Below are positions 35,599 to 45,033 of a stretch of DNA of 48,841 bases, piece after piece. The notes below the pieces were generated by a model. The model saw only the letters and a list, made by a program, of their open reading frames with translations. It was not told the DNA's origin and did not search any database. The DNA is from Chloroflexota bacterium (GTDB lineage: Bacteria > Chloroflexota > Anaerolineae > Anaerolineales > Anaerolineaceae): assembly GCA_012798455.1 (NCBI GenBank), contig JAAZNC010000064.1:1-48841 (forward strand). Direction: 5' to 3'. Both the position numbers and the translations under genes were made by a program. Position 1 is the stretch's first letter. Every line of letters starts with the position of its first letter.

Positions 35599-36654
35599 CT
35601 ACATTTTAGATGGGTCAATAGCGAACTTGATACCTTCAAATTTACGCACTTTTCCGAAGGCTTCCAGTAATTGGCTTAGCGGCAAGGTTTCTGTAATAAG
35701 CTTGCGACCGTCAACCAAACGATATTTCAACAGATTGAAGGCTCTGCGATAATCATCCGGTGTCTGATGATATCGACCATACAAGGTCAATTCAGCATAA
35801 TGCATGGTCGTGGTATCCAGTGTTACCGTCGAACCACTCTTACAACCTCCATGGAACAGTACGGTGCCATGTTTGCGGACCAACTGCATAGCTTCTTCCC
35901 AAGCTTGTGGAAAACCAACTGCTTCAATCGCCACATCTGCACCACGCTTTCCGTCGGTAATTTCCTTTACATATTGAATACGTTCTTCCAACTTCAATTC
36001 ACGAATATCAATGAAATCCGTTACACCATAGGCATTGGCTACTTTCTTCCGTTCTTCGGTTATCTCCCCTGAGAGAATGACTCGCCCTCCCTGCAGCACT
36101 GCCAGACGGGACAACATCAAACCAAGCGGACCCGAACCCAATACCACCACCGTGTCACCCGGGATGATGTTGATACTGCGAATTGAATGCAAAGCCGTCC
36201 CCAGTGGTTCCGAAACCGCTGCTTCTTCATAGGTCATTCCTGCTGGCAATTTATATACGTTGTATTTCACCAAGCGCGCAGGGATAGCAATGTATTCAGC
36301 ATAAGCGCCATTTAGAATAAGCAAATCTTCACAGAGATTGAACATCCCACGCCGGCAATAAAAACATTCCATACATGGAACAGCATTGCAGGTAGCCACC
36401 CTACTACCAACTTTGAAATCTTTTACCCCTTCGCCGATCTCCACCACTTCACCACTGAATTCATGACCGAATGTTGATGGAATGGTTTTTATGATGGTTG
36501 GATGCCCTCGTTCGTAAGTTTTAATATCAGTTCCGCACGTTAGTGCAGCGCCAACCTTGACAAGCAATTCACCTGGAGCGGGTCGAGGTATTTCAATCTG
36601 TTCAAACCGCACATCCATCGGTCCATAAAAAAGAGCTGCGTTCATCTTACCCAT
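35599..36654 (-). CDS. Zinc-dependent medium-chain alcohol/polyol dehydrogenase
   Basis: The ATG at 36654 has AGGAG 8 bases upstream and is preferred over the GTG at 36663 overlapping the deoC stop. The about 351-aa protein has the catalytic zinc residues (LTCGTD and FGHEFSGEV), a four-cysteine structural zinc loop (CNAVPCMECFYCRRGMFNLC), and an NAD-binding GSGPLGL motif. Relatives oxidise sorbitol, threonine or other vicinal hydroxyl compounds. In this operon it probably oxidises a polyol or sugar intermediate before aldolase cleavage; the true substrate is unknown. Confidence 0.9.
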   Translation of the reverse strand: MGKMNAALFYGPMDVRFEQIEIPRPAPGELLVKVGAALTCGTDIKTYERGHPTIIKTIPSTFGHEFSGEVVEIGEGVKDFKVGSRVATCNAVPCMECFYCRRGMFNLCEDLLILNGAYAEYIAIPARLVKYNVYKLPAGMTYEEAAVSEPLGTALHSIRSINIIPGDTVVVLGSGPLGLMLSRLAVLQGGRVILSGEITEERKKVANAYGVTDFIDIRELKLEERIQYVKEITDGKRGADVAIEAVGFPQAWEEAMQLVRKHGTVLFHGGCKSGSTVTLDTTTMHYAELTLYGRYHQTPDDYRRAFNLLKYRLVDGRKLITETLPLSQLLEAFGKVRKFEGIKFAIDPSKM

Positions 36655-36659
36655 GATCT

Positions 36660-37403
36660 TCACTCCTCTGATTTGATCTTTGCAATAATTTTGGAAGAGT
36701 CCATCTCACATAATGAACTTTCTTCGAATCTTTTTTCAGCTTCGTCCAAAATTTCTGCACTGGCACGTGTTCCAATCATTTTGGTGCCGATGGCACGATA
36801 AGCTAACACATCATCCAAGGTGCGAATTCCTCCTGCAGCTTTGACAGCCACCTTCTTACCTGTACTCTGTCGCATCAGGTAGCAATCTGCCAGTGTAGCA
36901 CCACTTTTTCCATAACCAGTGGATGTTTTTACAAAATCTGCGCCGGCATTCTCTGTCAGTTGGCAGGCTTTTACGATCATTTCTTTTGTCAAGAAGCAAT
37001 TTTCAAAGATCACTTTAACGCTGATATTTCTTGCATGGGCACATTCCACCACCTCATGAATATCCTGTTCAACATAATCAAATTCTCCCGATACAAGACG
37101 GCTTATTGCCAGTACCATATCGAGAGAACTAGCCCCATTATCCATCGCCAATTCCGCCTCATAAACTTTGGCAGTGGTTAGATTTGAGCCATGTGGAAAG
37201 TCGATCACTGTGCTCACCAAAACTCCACTACCCGCCAATCCCTGCACGGCACGTTCCACGTCATAAGGAGCAACACAACAGGTCGCCATTTTATATTTTC
37301 TTGCTAGTTTGATCCCCTCATCGAATTCTTCGTTGGTTAATGTCGGTCTTAATAAAGAATGATCAATCATTTCAGCAATATCAAATACTGTTAAGTCATT
37401 CAT
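36660..37403 (-). CDS. deoC: DeoC-family aldolase
   Basis: The ATG at 37403 has AAGGG 10 bases upstream; the longer TTG start at 37412 is too close to it. The 247-aa class I aldolase has the Schiff-base lysine in ADFVKTSTGYG and a second lysine in VAVKAAGGIRT, as in deoxyribose-phosphate aldolase. Its length is typical. The operon has no other deoxynucleoside genes, and DeoC relatives such as LsrF cleave other sugar phosphates. It is therefore best read as the carbon-carbon-bond-cleaving step of the polyol pathway. Confidence 0.9.
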   Translation of the reverse strand: MNDLTVFDIAEMIDHSLLRPTLTNEEFDEGIKLARKYKMATCCVAPYDVERAVQGLAGSGVLVSTVIDFPHGSNLTTAKVYEAELAMDNGASSLDMVLAISRLVSGEFDYVEQDIHEVVECAHARNISVKVIFENCFLTKEMIVKACQLTENAGADFVKTSTGYGKSGATLADCYLMRQSTGKKVAVKAAGGIRTLDDVLAYRAIGTKMIGTRASAEILDEAEKRFEESSLCEMDSSKIIAKIKSEE

Positions 37404-37432
37404 TGTAAACAAACCCTTCCTCGAAAATTTAA

Positions 37433-38173
37433 TTATTTGGTTTCCAAAACCATTTTGATCTTGATCAGGTAAATACCTGAACCATAACTGACCGGAGTAC
37501 CCGAAGCATCGTATGATAATCGGGTACGTAGAAGTGCAGGGACATTTTCATCAACACATAATAATTCCGCTTCATTTTGGCGAAGTGATACCGGACTCAT
37601 CGAATCTTCGGCTTTTACGACTTTCAGGTCATAGTTTTTATAAAGAATGTAATATGTAGATTGTTCCAATCCGGTTGATCCAAACATTTCCTTAGATAAG
37701 CCAGGGAAGTATTTTTCAGGGGCATACCAACGCTCTAAGGCTACCGGCGCATCCTCAACGATGCGCAAACGTTCCATGAAATGAACTGGCTCACCTGGTT
37801 CAATCTCTAAATTCCTTGCAATCTTCTCTGAACAATCAATCGTTTGGAAATTTATGATCTTGGTCACTAGCTGGATGCCTCTGCTGATGAATTGATCGGT
37901 AAAACTACAGAGGTCCTGCAAATTTTCTTCCAGCTTGACACCAGCTACAATCGTGCCTTTTGAACGGCGCCGCTCCAAATAACCCTGATGCACCAATTCA
38001 GAAAGCGCTTTTCGGATAGTGGCTCTGCTTACATTAAAACGTTCTTGCAACTGAAGCTCAGTTGGAATATAAGCGCCAGGAGGATATGTGCCGTCTTCAA
38101 TTTCTTTTTGCAAGATCTGCATGACCTGAAAATAAAGGGGTATTGGAAGATCTTTATTTATTTTTCCTATCAC
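37433..38173 (-). CDS. GntR-family regulator with UTRA domain (distal)
   Basis: The GTG at 38173 has AAGGA 7 bases upstream, a better spacing than the GTG at 38179. The about 246-aa protein has a winged-helix N terminus (IPTELQLQERFNVSRATIRKAL) and a UTRA effector domain, as in HutC/FarR regulators of sugar and amino acid use. It is embedded in the operon between the dehydrogenase and the aldolase, an arrangement consistent with autoregulation. A second GntR/UTRA gene in the same operon (42.5-43.2 kb) is unusual. Confidence 0.92.
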   Translation of the reverse strand: MIGKINKDLPIPLYFQVMQILQKEIEDGTYPPGAYIPTELQLQERFNVSRATIRKALSELVHQGYLERRRSKGTIVAGVKLEENLQDLCSFTDQFISRGIQLVTKIINFQTIDCSEKIARNLEIEPGEPVHFMERLRIVEDAPVALERWYAPEKYFPGLSKEMFGSTGLEQSTYYILYKNYDLKVVKAEDSMSPVSLRQNEAELLCVDENVPALLRTRLSYDASGTPVSYGSGIYLIKIKMVLETK

Positions 38174-38188
38174 GTCCACTTCCTTTCA

Positions 38189-39247
38189 TCAATTCACGAT
38201 AAATTTTTCAAAATCCTTGTTAATGCAATATTTAGGGATCTTTTTTTCAATGATATATTCGTATACACCCTGTGAAAGAACACTAGCTCCAATCTCGGCG
38301 GCTTGAACCGAGGCGCCGCCCAAATGTGAGGTTGCTGTGACATTATCCAATCCAAATAACGGACTGGTTGGCGCGGGAGGTTCGTCTTCAAATATATCCA
38401 GTGCCGCTCCGGCAATCTTATGAGATTTCAGAGCGGAGTAGAGCGCATCGTGATCAATTAAACCACCCCGTGCTGTATTAATTATATAAGCCGTATTCTT
38501 CATTTGGGCGATCTCTTTTTCACCAATCATGCGACGGGTTTCATTGGTTTCACGCATATGCAATGATATATAGTCACAACATATAAAGATCTCATCGATA
38601 GAAGCAGGGTTACAACCCCATTTAATAATATCTTCCTGCAGAACATAAGGATCATACACCAAAACTTTTGCCCCAAAAGCCTGCAGAATCGCAGCCACTT
38701 TACGTCCGATGGCACCAAAACCCATCAGTCCAACCACCGATGAATTTAATTCATTTCCCACTTCAGAATTCGTATACAGGTCACCACGCCATCGTTTATC
38801 TCGCATAAGCGAAGTATGAGATCGGGCAATATTCCGAGAAACCGAGAGCATCAAACCAATCGTAAATTCAGCGACTGCCCCTGAATTCCTACCAGGTGCA
38901 TATAAGACTGGAACTCCTCGTTTTGTGCAGGCATCCCAATTGATATTTATCGGACCGCCGCGCGCGACGCCCAGTACCTTAAGATTTTTAGCACTGGAAA
39001 CAACTTTTTCGGAAATCGGTGCGGTGTGAGTGATGATGATATCTACATCCTGTACCACCCTGGCAGTTTCATCTTCATCACCCACAAATTCGCTGATTTC
39101 ATCCGTTTCTTGCACCGGAACAACCGGCCAATCATCTTGCAGGTAAACGTATTCAAAATTCAAGCCTGTACTCTTAAATACTTTCTTAAAAGAATTCTCA
39201 AGAATATCCTTGGTTACAAATAAATCGCTCAATACGGCTACTTTCAT
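38189..39247 (-). CDS. D-isomer 2-hydroxyacid dehydrogenase
   Basis: The ATG at 39247 has AGGG 7 bases upstream and is preferred to the ATG at 39253. The about 352-aa protein has the Rossmann motif GFGAIGRKVAA, the catalytic Arg in NTARGGLID, Glu in FEDEPP and His in TSHLGG, as in phosphoglycerate and glyoxylate/hydroxypyruvate reductases. It probably interconverts a 2-keto and 2-hydroxy acid produced in sugar breakdown. It is 9 bases from the aldo/keto reductase stop. Confidence 0.93.
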   Translation of the reverse strand: MKVAVLSDLFVTKDILENSFKKVFKSTGLNFEYVYLQDDWPVVPVQETDEISEFVGDEDETARVVQDVDIIITHTAPISEKVVSSAKNLKVLGVARGGPININWDACTKRGVPVLYAPGRNSGAVAEFTIGLMLSVSRNIARSHTSLMRDKRWRGDLYTNSEVGNELNSSVVGLMGFGAIGRKVAAILQAFGAKVLVYDPYVLQEDIIKWGCNPASIDEIFICCDYISLHMRETNETRRMIGEKEIAQMKNTAYIINTARGGLIDHDALYSALKSHKIAGAALDIFEDEPPAPTSPLFGLDNVTATSHLGGASVQAAEIGASVLSQGVYEYIIEKKIPKYCINKDFEKFIVN

Positions 39248-39261
39248 GATCATCCCTCACA

Positions 39262-40242
39262 TTAATGCAACTCGGTAATTTTTCGTGCTCTTTCAGCCAG
39301 TAATTCATCGATCACCTGCCATAAGGATTCATCAATCGCGACTTCACCTGCCTTGATGGTTTCTTCAATCTGGGATGGTTTTCGCGCACCGACAATAGCT
39401 GCGGTCACCTGGGGGTGACGTAGAGTCCAAGCAATCGCAAGTACAGCCATACTGACTCCCTGTTTTACTGCAATGTCTTTCATCTTGTCCACAGTTTCAA
39501 GGTTGATGGAAAGGATTGGATCGTTAAAATTTGGATCCCCTTTTCTCCAATCATCAACAGGAAGAGAGGCAGCCCTTTCAGCATTGAATTTTCCGCTGAG
39601 CAAACCGGCTTGCATAGGGCTGTAGACGACCACCCCGATGTTATGTTCGCCACAATAGGGTAAGATTTCGGATTCAATATCAGTCTTGAACATACTATAA
39701 GGAGGTTGTAGTGAGGTTAATTCACGAATTGAGACAATTCTTTTCATTTGTGATACGCTGAAATTCGATACACCACCAAAACGTACCTTCCCTTCAGCAA
39801 TCAGATCGGAAATTGCCTGCCAGCCTTCTTCAATATCTTCATCCGGTAATGGCCAATGGATCTGATATAGATCGATCACGTCGGTTTGCAGTCGGCGTAG
39901 ACTTGATTCAACTTCAGCCTTGATACTATCGGCTTTCAGATGTCCATAGATATCCGAACCATCTTCTTTCCATAGGATGCCACATTTTGTAGCAATGATG
40001 ACCCTATCACGACGTCCCTTGAGTGCTTGACCAATAATCTCTTCAGAATGACCATGTCCATATCCTTTAGCTGTATCGATCCAGTTAATTCCCAAGTCAA
40101 TAGCTCTTTGAATAGTCTGGATTGAATCATTATCATCCTGAGCACCCCATCCATAGGGATTGTTTCCCCCACCAATTGCCCAGGTTCCCAAACCAAGCCG
40201 CGATAACCATAAATCGCTGTTTCCCAACCTTTTCTTGTTCAC
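39262..40242 (-). CDS. Aldo/keto reductase
   Basis: The 326-aa protein starts at a GTG with GGAGG five bases upstream. It has the AKR catalytic tetrad signature: Asp (IDTAKGYGHG), Tyr, Lys and a His in IHWPLP, and an NADPH-binding tail (VGARKPSQIEE). Such enzymes reduce or oxidise sugars and aldehydes. Placed with two other dehydrogenases and an aldolase, it supports a multi-step oxidation of a sugar or polyol. The substrate is not predictable. Confidence 0.92.
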   Translation of the reverse strand: MNKKRLGNSDLWLSRLGLGTWAIGGGNNPYGWGAQDDNDSIQTIQRAIDLGINWIDTAKGYGHGHSEEIIGQALKGRRDRVIIATKCGILWKEDGSDIYGHLKADSIKAEVESSLRRLQTDVIDLYQIHWPLPDEDIEEGWQAISDLIAEGKVRFGGVSNFSVSQMKRIVSIRELTSLQPPYSMFKTDIESEILPYCGEHNIGVVVYSPMQAGLLSGKFNAERAASLPVDDWRKGDPNFNDPILSINLETVDKMKDIAVKQGVSMAVLAIAWTLRHPQVTAAIVGARKPSQIEETIKAGEVAIDESLWQVIDELLAERARKITELH

Positions 40243-40257
40243 ACCATCCTCCGTTTA

Positions 40258-41358
40258 TCAAATTGAAAGCGATGTATCCCGGTCAAAATAGTACAGGTTA
40301 TCAAGGTCGTAAGCCATTCCAATCTGTGTTCCTACTTTTGGAACGCTATCCGTATGAGTCTTCACCTTGATCTCTTCTGAAACAACCTGTACATTAACAA
40401 TAGTAGTCTGACCGAGTGTTTCGACGATTTTTATTGTTCCCTTAGTCAATGCGCTGGGGTCATCCGGATTCACAAAACGGATATCCCTAGGGCGAACACC
40501 GATAACGATCTGACATGAGCCGATCTTTTCATTCAATAAATTTTGATCTTTTCGGGGGATCGGCAATTTATAGGGAGACTGACAATCCACTACCGCAAAA
40601 TCACCCTGGTAATCGACTGGTAGCAGGTTCATGGGAGGATCACCCAAGAACTGTGCCACAAAGATATTGCGTGGTTTGTAATACACCTCATCGGGGGTTC
40701 CGATCTGTTGGACCACACCTTCCCTGATAACAGCAACAGTATCTGCCATAGAAAGAGCTTCCAATTGATCGGGGGTCGAATAAAGGGTGGTCACACCAAA
40801 CTCCCGCTGGATACGTTTCAATTCAGAACGCATACGATGGCGCAACTTCGCATCTAAGTGCGAAATTGGTTCATCCAACAAGAACATATTCGGTCGGCGC
40901 ACCAAAGTGCGACCTAAAGCAACACGTTGTTTCTGTCCCCCGGAAAGTTCTTGCGGATGGCGCTCCAGCAATTCTTGGATGCCCAACATTTCGGCGACTT
41001 CACGAACACGCGCTTCTTTTTCAGCCTTTGAAGATCGTTTTTTCCGGATGGGTGAATTCAAGGGGAAGAGCAGGTTCTCTCTAACTGTCATATGAGGATA
41101 AAGCGCATAATTTTCAAAGGCGGTTGCAACATTTCTAGCCTGAGGAAAAGCATCGGAGCAATCTTCTCCTCCCAACAGCACTTTCCCCGCATCGGGTTGC
41201 ACAACCCCGGAAATTACATTGATACAGGTGGATTTACCTGCACCGGAAGCCCCCAACAGGCAAAACATCTCACCCTCTTTGCATTTGAAGCTCACATCAT
41301 CGAGAGCAATTTTCTTTCCAAAAGTTTTTGTTATATTTTGTAATTCTAGACTGGCCAT
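40258..41358 (-). CDS. Sugar/polyol ABC transporter ATPase A, degenerate switch region
   Basis: The 366-aa ATPase has Walker A GASGAGKST, signature LSGGQKQRVAL, Walker B LLDEPISHLD and a C-terminal regulatory barrel as in MalK. Two residues deviate: the Q-loop glutamine is Glu (AFENYALYPH) and the switch histidine is Pro (YSTPDQLEAL in place of a usual THDQ). Its partner ATPase keeps the histidine. Paired MalK-like ATPases with one weakened site are known for glycerol-type GlpS/GlpT systems, which supports a polyol substrate. Confidence 0.92.
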   Translation of the reverse strand: MASLELQNITKTFGKKIALDDVSFKCKEGEMFCLLGASGAGKSTCINVISGVVQPDAGKVLLGGEDCSDAFPQARNVATAFENYALYPHMTVRENLLFPLNSPIRKKRSSKAEKEARVREVAEMLGIQELLERHPQELSGGQKQRVALGRTLVRRPNMFLLDEPISHLDAKLRHRMRSELKRIQREFGVTTLYSTPDQLEALSMADTVAVIREGVVQQIGTPDEVYYKPRNIFVAQFLGDPPMNLLPVDYQGDFAVVDCQSPYKLPIPRKDQNLLNEKIGSCQIVIGVRPRDIRFVNPDDPSALTKGTIKIVETLGQTTIVNVQVVSEEIKVKTHTDSVPKVGTQIGMAYDLDNLYYFDRDTSLSI

Positions 41359-41370
41359 TCTTGCCTTTCC

Positions 41371-42483
41371 TCAATTTTCCATCTCTTCATCAAAGAAGAC
41401 ATTCCTGCCATCTTCCAAAGAAAAGAAGTGAATGTGTTCTTGATTGAATTTCACATAGATCGTTTGGCCAACTTCAGGGCGAACATCACCAAGCACCTCA
41501 GATAGGAAGAGTCGGTCTTCCACTTTCAGAGTGATGATAGTACGATCACCTTGAATCTCCACAAAATCCACCTCCAACCCACAGCAATTTGCACTTTCTA
41601 TAAAGGAAATGCAAATATCTTCGGGTCGAACACCGAGACGAATTCTTTGCTGTGAATTGGTTGTAAAACGTTTTGTCCATACCTCATTCAATTCGAAATG
41701 GAAAGCCGGGCAAGCAATAGAATATTTTCCATCCTCCTGGAGGACATCACAATCAACAAAATTGGCTGGGGGTTCACCGATAAAACCAGCCACGAACTCG
41801 TTGAAGGGATGATGGTAGATATCTAGAGGTGTGCCGATCTGCTGGATCTCACCCAAGTTCATCACCGCGATTCGATCAGCCATAGCCATAGATTCCACCT
41901 GGTCGTGGGTGATGTAGAGCGTTGTCACACCCAGACGGCTTACCTGCGCCTTCAATTCTTCACGCATCCGCGCACGTAAGCTGGCATCCAGGTGAGAAAT
42001 AGGTTCATCCATGATCAACACATCCGGTTCGCGGACGATGGCACGTCCAATCGAAACACGTTGCATCTCGCCACCGGACAAATGGCGGGCATTTTTATTC
42101 AAAATAGGTTCCAGATCAAGAAATTTTGCAGCAGATTTCACTTTTTTATCAATGGCATCTTTTGACATATTTCTTGCCCGCAATGGAAAAGCAATGTTCT
42201 CATAAACACTCAAATTTGGATAAAGTGCCCAATTTTCAAAAACCATCGCGACATTGCGTTCTCTGGGGCGCATTTTGTTCATAACCTTACCATTGAAAAA
42301 TATCTGACCTTTCGATATCTCCTCAAGACCAGCGATCATACGCAGGGAAGAAGACTTTCCACATCCGGAAGGACCAAGGATCGAAAAGAATTCGCGATCT
42401 TCACATTTCCATGAAACGTCCTTGACAGCTTCGACATCACCTTTATATATTTTCCAAACGTTACGTAGTTCAACACTAGCCAC
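41371..42483 (-). CDS. Sugar/polyol ABC transporter ATPase B
   Basis: A 370-aa MalK-like ATPase with Walker A GPSGCGKSS, signature LSGGEMQRVSI, Walker B LIMDEPISHLD and switch histidine in THDQVESM. The Q-loop residue is again Glu (VFENWALYPN). The C-terminal barrel is complete. It starts at a GTG with GGAGATGAAAC before it and is followed 12 bases later by the partner ATPase. The two likely form a heterodimer for the permease pair at 43-45 kb, and either could also serve the ATPase-less importer at 2.9-6 kb. Confidence 0.93.
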   Translation of the reverse strand: MASVELRNVWKIYKGDVEAVKDVSWKCEDREFFSILGPSGCGKSSSLRMIAGLEEISKGQIFFNGKVMNKMRPRERNVAMVFENWALYPNLSVYENIAFPLRARNMSKDAIDKKVKSAAKFLDLEPILNKNARHLSGGEMQRVSIGRAIVREPDVLIMDEPISHLDASLRARMREELKAQVSRLGVTTLYITHDQVESMAMADRIAVMNLGEIQQIGTPLDIYHHPFNEFVAGFIGEPPANFVDCDVLQEDGKYSIACPAFHFELNEVWTKRFTTNSQQRIRLGVRPEDICISFIESANCCGLEVDFVEIQGDRTIITLKVEDRLFLSEVLGDVRPEVGQTIYVKFNQEHIHFFSLEDGRNVFFDEEMEN

Positions 42484-42499
42484 GTTTCATCTCCTGATC

Positions 42500-43213
42500 T
42501 TATTCGTACAGGCTCATTTCATAACCTGCATGGAACTTCCAAACAGCACGAGAAGCTTTGATGGGAACATCATCGGGGTCCCAGGTGATCCGGAAGCGTA
42601 AAAGCACCGGAGTGCCAACAGGCACCTGCAAAAATTTTGCTTCCCTTTCCTCAAGGCATGCTAACATCACCTCATCAGTTGCCCGTTCAGATACCAAACC
42701 AAATTTTTCTTCCATCACTTTAAAGGAAGATTGACCCGAACCTGTTTCAGTAAACATATCTTTCGTGATACCCGGGTAAAGTTTGGCGGGAAAATAAGAG
42801 GTTTCGATCGCGACAGGAAACCCATCCGCAGAGCGCATACGTTCCATGATCTGGATCTTGTCACCTTCATCGAGATTCAAGCGTTCCCGGATAGATGGCC
42901 AGGCATCCACCAACTCCCAATTCAAGATTTCCACCCCAGGATTCTGCCCGCGTCTTTTAGCTTCTGTTGTAATAGAATGTGTTCCGGTCAATGTTCCCCA
43001 AAATTGATAAACCGGCGTGCGATAAACATGTCCTTTCTGGCAATGATCACGTTCCACATACCCTTCATAAACCAGTTCACTCAGAGCAGATTCAATTTCA
43101 TGCTCATTAACCTGAAACTTTGCCGCAAGTTCTTTCACATCCGGTAACTTCACCCCGTCAGCGAATTTCTGGGAAGTCAACCATTTCTCAATCTCAAAAA
43201 AAACCTTGTTCAT
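42500..43213 (-). CDS. GntR-family regulator with UTRA domain (proximal)
   Basis: The 237-aa protein has a divergent winged helix (LPDVKELAAKFQVNEHEIESALSEL over residues 23-47) and a UTRA ligand domain. It lies between the permease and ATPase genes of the polyol operon, 26 bases after the permease. The recognition helix differs from that of the second GntR at 37.4-38.2 kb, so the two regulators probably read different sites or effectors. Confidence 0.9.
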   Translation of the reverse strand: MNKVFFEIEKWLTSQKFADGVKLPDVKELAAKFQVNEHEIESALSELVYEGYVERDHCQKGHVYRTPVYQFWGTLTGTHSITTEAKRRGQNPGVEILNWELVDAWPSIRERLNLDEGDKIQIMERMRSADGFPVAIETSYFPAKLYPGITKDMFTETGSGQSSFKVMEEKFGLVSERATDEVMLACLEEREAKFLQVPVGTPVLLRFRITWDPDDVPIKASRAVWKFHAGYEMSLYE

Positions 43214-43239
43214 TTTCTACCTCGTATTCTTATTTAGAT

Positions 43240-44070
43240 TTAGCCCTTTACTCCACTTCGTCCCAACCCTTCGACCAGGTTTTTGGAGAAGATGAAGACC
43301 AAAATATAGATAGGAATAATCCCAGCCAGGGCAGCGGCTGACATCTCACCAAACTGCATACCATGTTCTCCGATATACTGCGATATACCGATCGGGAAAG
43401 TTTTGGATGCTTCACTGTAGGTCAGGATGAGTGCAAACAAAAATTCATTCCAAGACATGATCAAACAGACCACCCCTGTTGACAACACACCCGGTTTGAT
43501 CAAGGGATAAACAATTTTCAACAGGGTGTCGAACTTACTGTACCCATCAACCCAGGCGGCGTGCTCCAATTCCACCGGAATATTACGGATATAACTATCC
43601 AACAACCAGAATGCCAAGGGAATATTCATCATGGAGTGTACCAAGATCAAACCCACCAACTTATCTTGCAACCCAAGTATCTTTACTATTGCAAAAATGG
43701 GTACCGTCACAACAATGGGAGGCATTACATAAGTTCCCAAAACCAGGGAGGGAAGTACTGCCCCACCTGTCTTAAAGCGCACCGTCGTGTAAATGGTTGG
43801 AACTGCAATCAACAAAGTAATGATGGTGCTCGAAATCGCTACCACAGTTGAATTGAAAAGGTATTTCGTCAACGGCACATTGCGAAATGCTTTTTGCCAG
43901 TTTTCGAATGTAATACCGCCCTGGGGAAATAACGTACCCGAGGTACGGATTTCAAGAGGAATTTTCAATGAGGTAGCCGCAACGAATATGATCGGTAATA
44001 ATATGATCGCTAAAAATCCAATGGCGATCAGTAAACTAATAATTTTCGAAAGCACATTTCTATTATTCAT
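43240..44070 (-). CDS. Sugar/polyol ABC transporter permease, MalG type
   Basis: The 276-aa membrane protein has six helices and an EAA-type motif (ELEHAAWVDGYSKFD). It overlaps its partner permease gene by 4 bases. With the partner, the binding protein and paired ATPases it forms a complete CUT1 importer. Confidence 0.93.
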   Translation of the reverse strand: MNNRNVLSKIISLLIAIGFLAIILLPIIFVAATSLKIPLEIRTSGTLFPQGGITFENWQKAFRNVPLTKYLFNSTVVAISSTIITLLIAVPTIYTTVRFKTGGAVLPSLVLGTYVMPPIVVTVPIFAIVKILGLQDKLVGLILVHSMMNIPLAFWLLDSYIRNIPVELEHAAWVDGYSKFDTLLKIVYPLIKPGVLSTGVVCLIMSWNEFLFALILTYSEASKTFPIGISQYIGEHGMQFGEMSAAALAGIIPIYILVFIFSKNLVEGLGRSGVKG

Positions 44071-44951
44071 TCTGAACTCCGCATAAAAATTTCTCGTGCC
44101 CTGGTGACAAGAGTGGCAATGATAGTAATGATGAGAAGCATCAAGAAACTTAGTGCAGCAGCATAGCCAGTATTGAATTGCTTGAAGGCTACCCGGTAGA
44201 TATAGAAAGACGCCACTTGTGTGGTATTGCCGGGTCCACCAAATGTCAGCATATAAACAAGATCGAACACTTTTAACGAAATCAGCAATTTGAAGAGGAA
44301 TACAACGATCACTTGGGGGAGAACCAATGGTAAGGTCAATTTCCTAAAAACCCTCCACCCAGATGCCCCATCGACTTCTGCAGCTTCAAATGGTGCTTTA
44401 GGTAATGCTTGCAAAGCGGCATAGCACAGGATAAAACAAAAGGGAGTCCACTGCCACAAATCTGCAAACATGATCGATGGGAAGGCTAATTTGGGATCTC
44501 CTAAAAAAGCGATCAGTCCTTTTGTCAGTCCCCATTTCATCAAGTAATGATTTAGCAAACCCGAATTCGGGTCATAGATCAACTTCCAGATCATCGAGAC
44601 TGCCACCGGTGGAGTGAACATGGGGAGCAAGGCTATACTTCGTAGTATGGTGTTCAACCCCCGGATACCTCGTACCGCATATGCCAATAGAAATCCAAAA
44701 AATGTTTCAAGAGTAGTAACAACGAAAGCGAACAAGAAAGTATTAACAAGGGACCTTCCAAAATTTTCATCGAGAACAGCCTGTTTGAAATTGTTAAACC
44801 AGATGAAATCTTTGAAAGGTTGTGCCAGGGTCGATTTCGTCAGACTGGTACTGACCACATATATCAAAGGAATGATAGAAAAGAAAGCTAAAAAGATCCA
44901 AGCAGGGATTGCCATGATCTTTGGGCTCAAACGTTCAAGTTTATTTTTCAA
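44067..44951 (-). CDS. Sugar/polyol ABC transporter permease, MalF type
   Basis: The frame is open to 45104 but that would overlap the binding-protein gene. A TTG at 44951 (reading LKNKLERLSP) has AGGAG seven bases upstream and gives a normal 294-aa protein; an ATG at 44981 is the alternative without a ribosome binding site. Six hydrophobic segments and the EAA motif (FEAAEVDGASGW) are present. It forms the channel together with the downstream MalG-type permease. Confidence 0.9.
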   Translation of the reverse strand: MKNKLERLSPKIMAIPAWIFLAFFSIIPLIYVVSTSLTKSTLAQPFKDFIWFNNFKQAVLDENFGRSLVNTFLFAFVVTTLETFFGFLLAYAVRGIRGLNTILRSIALLPMFTPPVAVSMIWKLIYDPNSGLLNHYLMKWGLTKGLIAFLGDPKLAFPSIMFADLWQWTPFCFILCYAALQALPKAPFEAAEVDGASGWRVFRKLTLPLVLPQVIVVFLFKLLISLKVFDLVYMLTFGGPGNTTQVASFYIYRVAFKQFNTGYAAALSFLMLLIITIIATLVTRAREIFMRSSE

Positions 44952-45033
44952 CGGTATTCTCCTGACCAAAATCCATTTCATATGGAGAAGAAATGGGGAT
45001 GGGTAGATCCACCCATCCCCATTTAATAAAATA

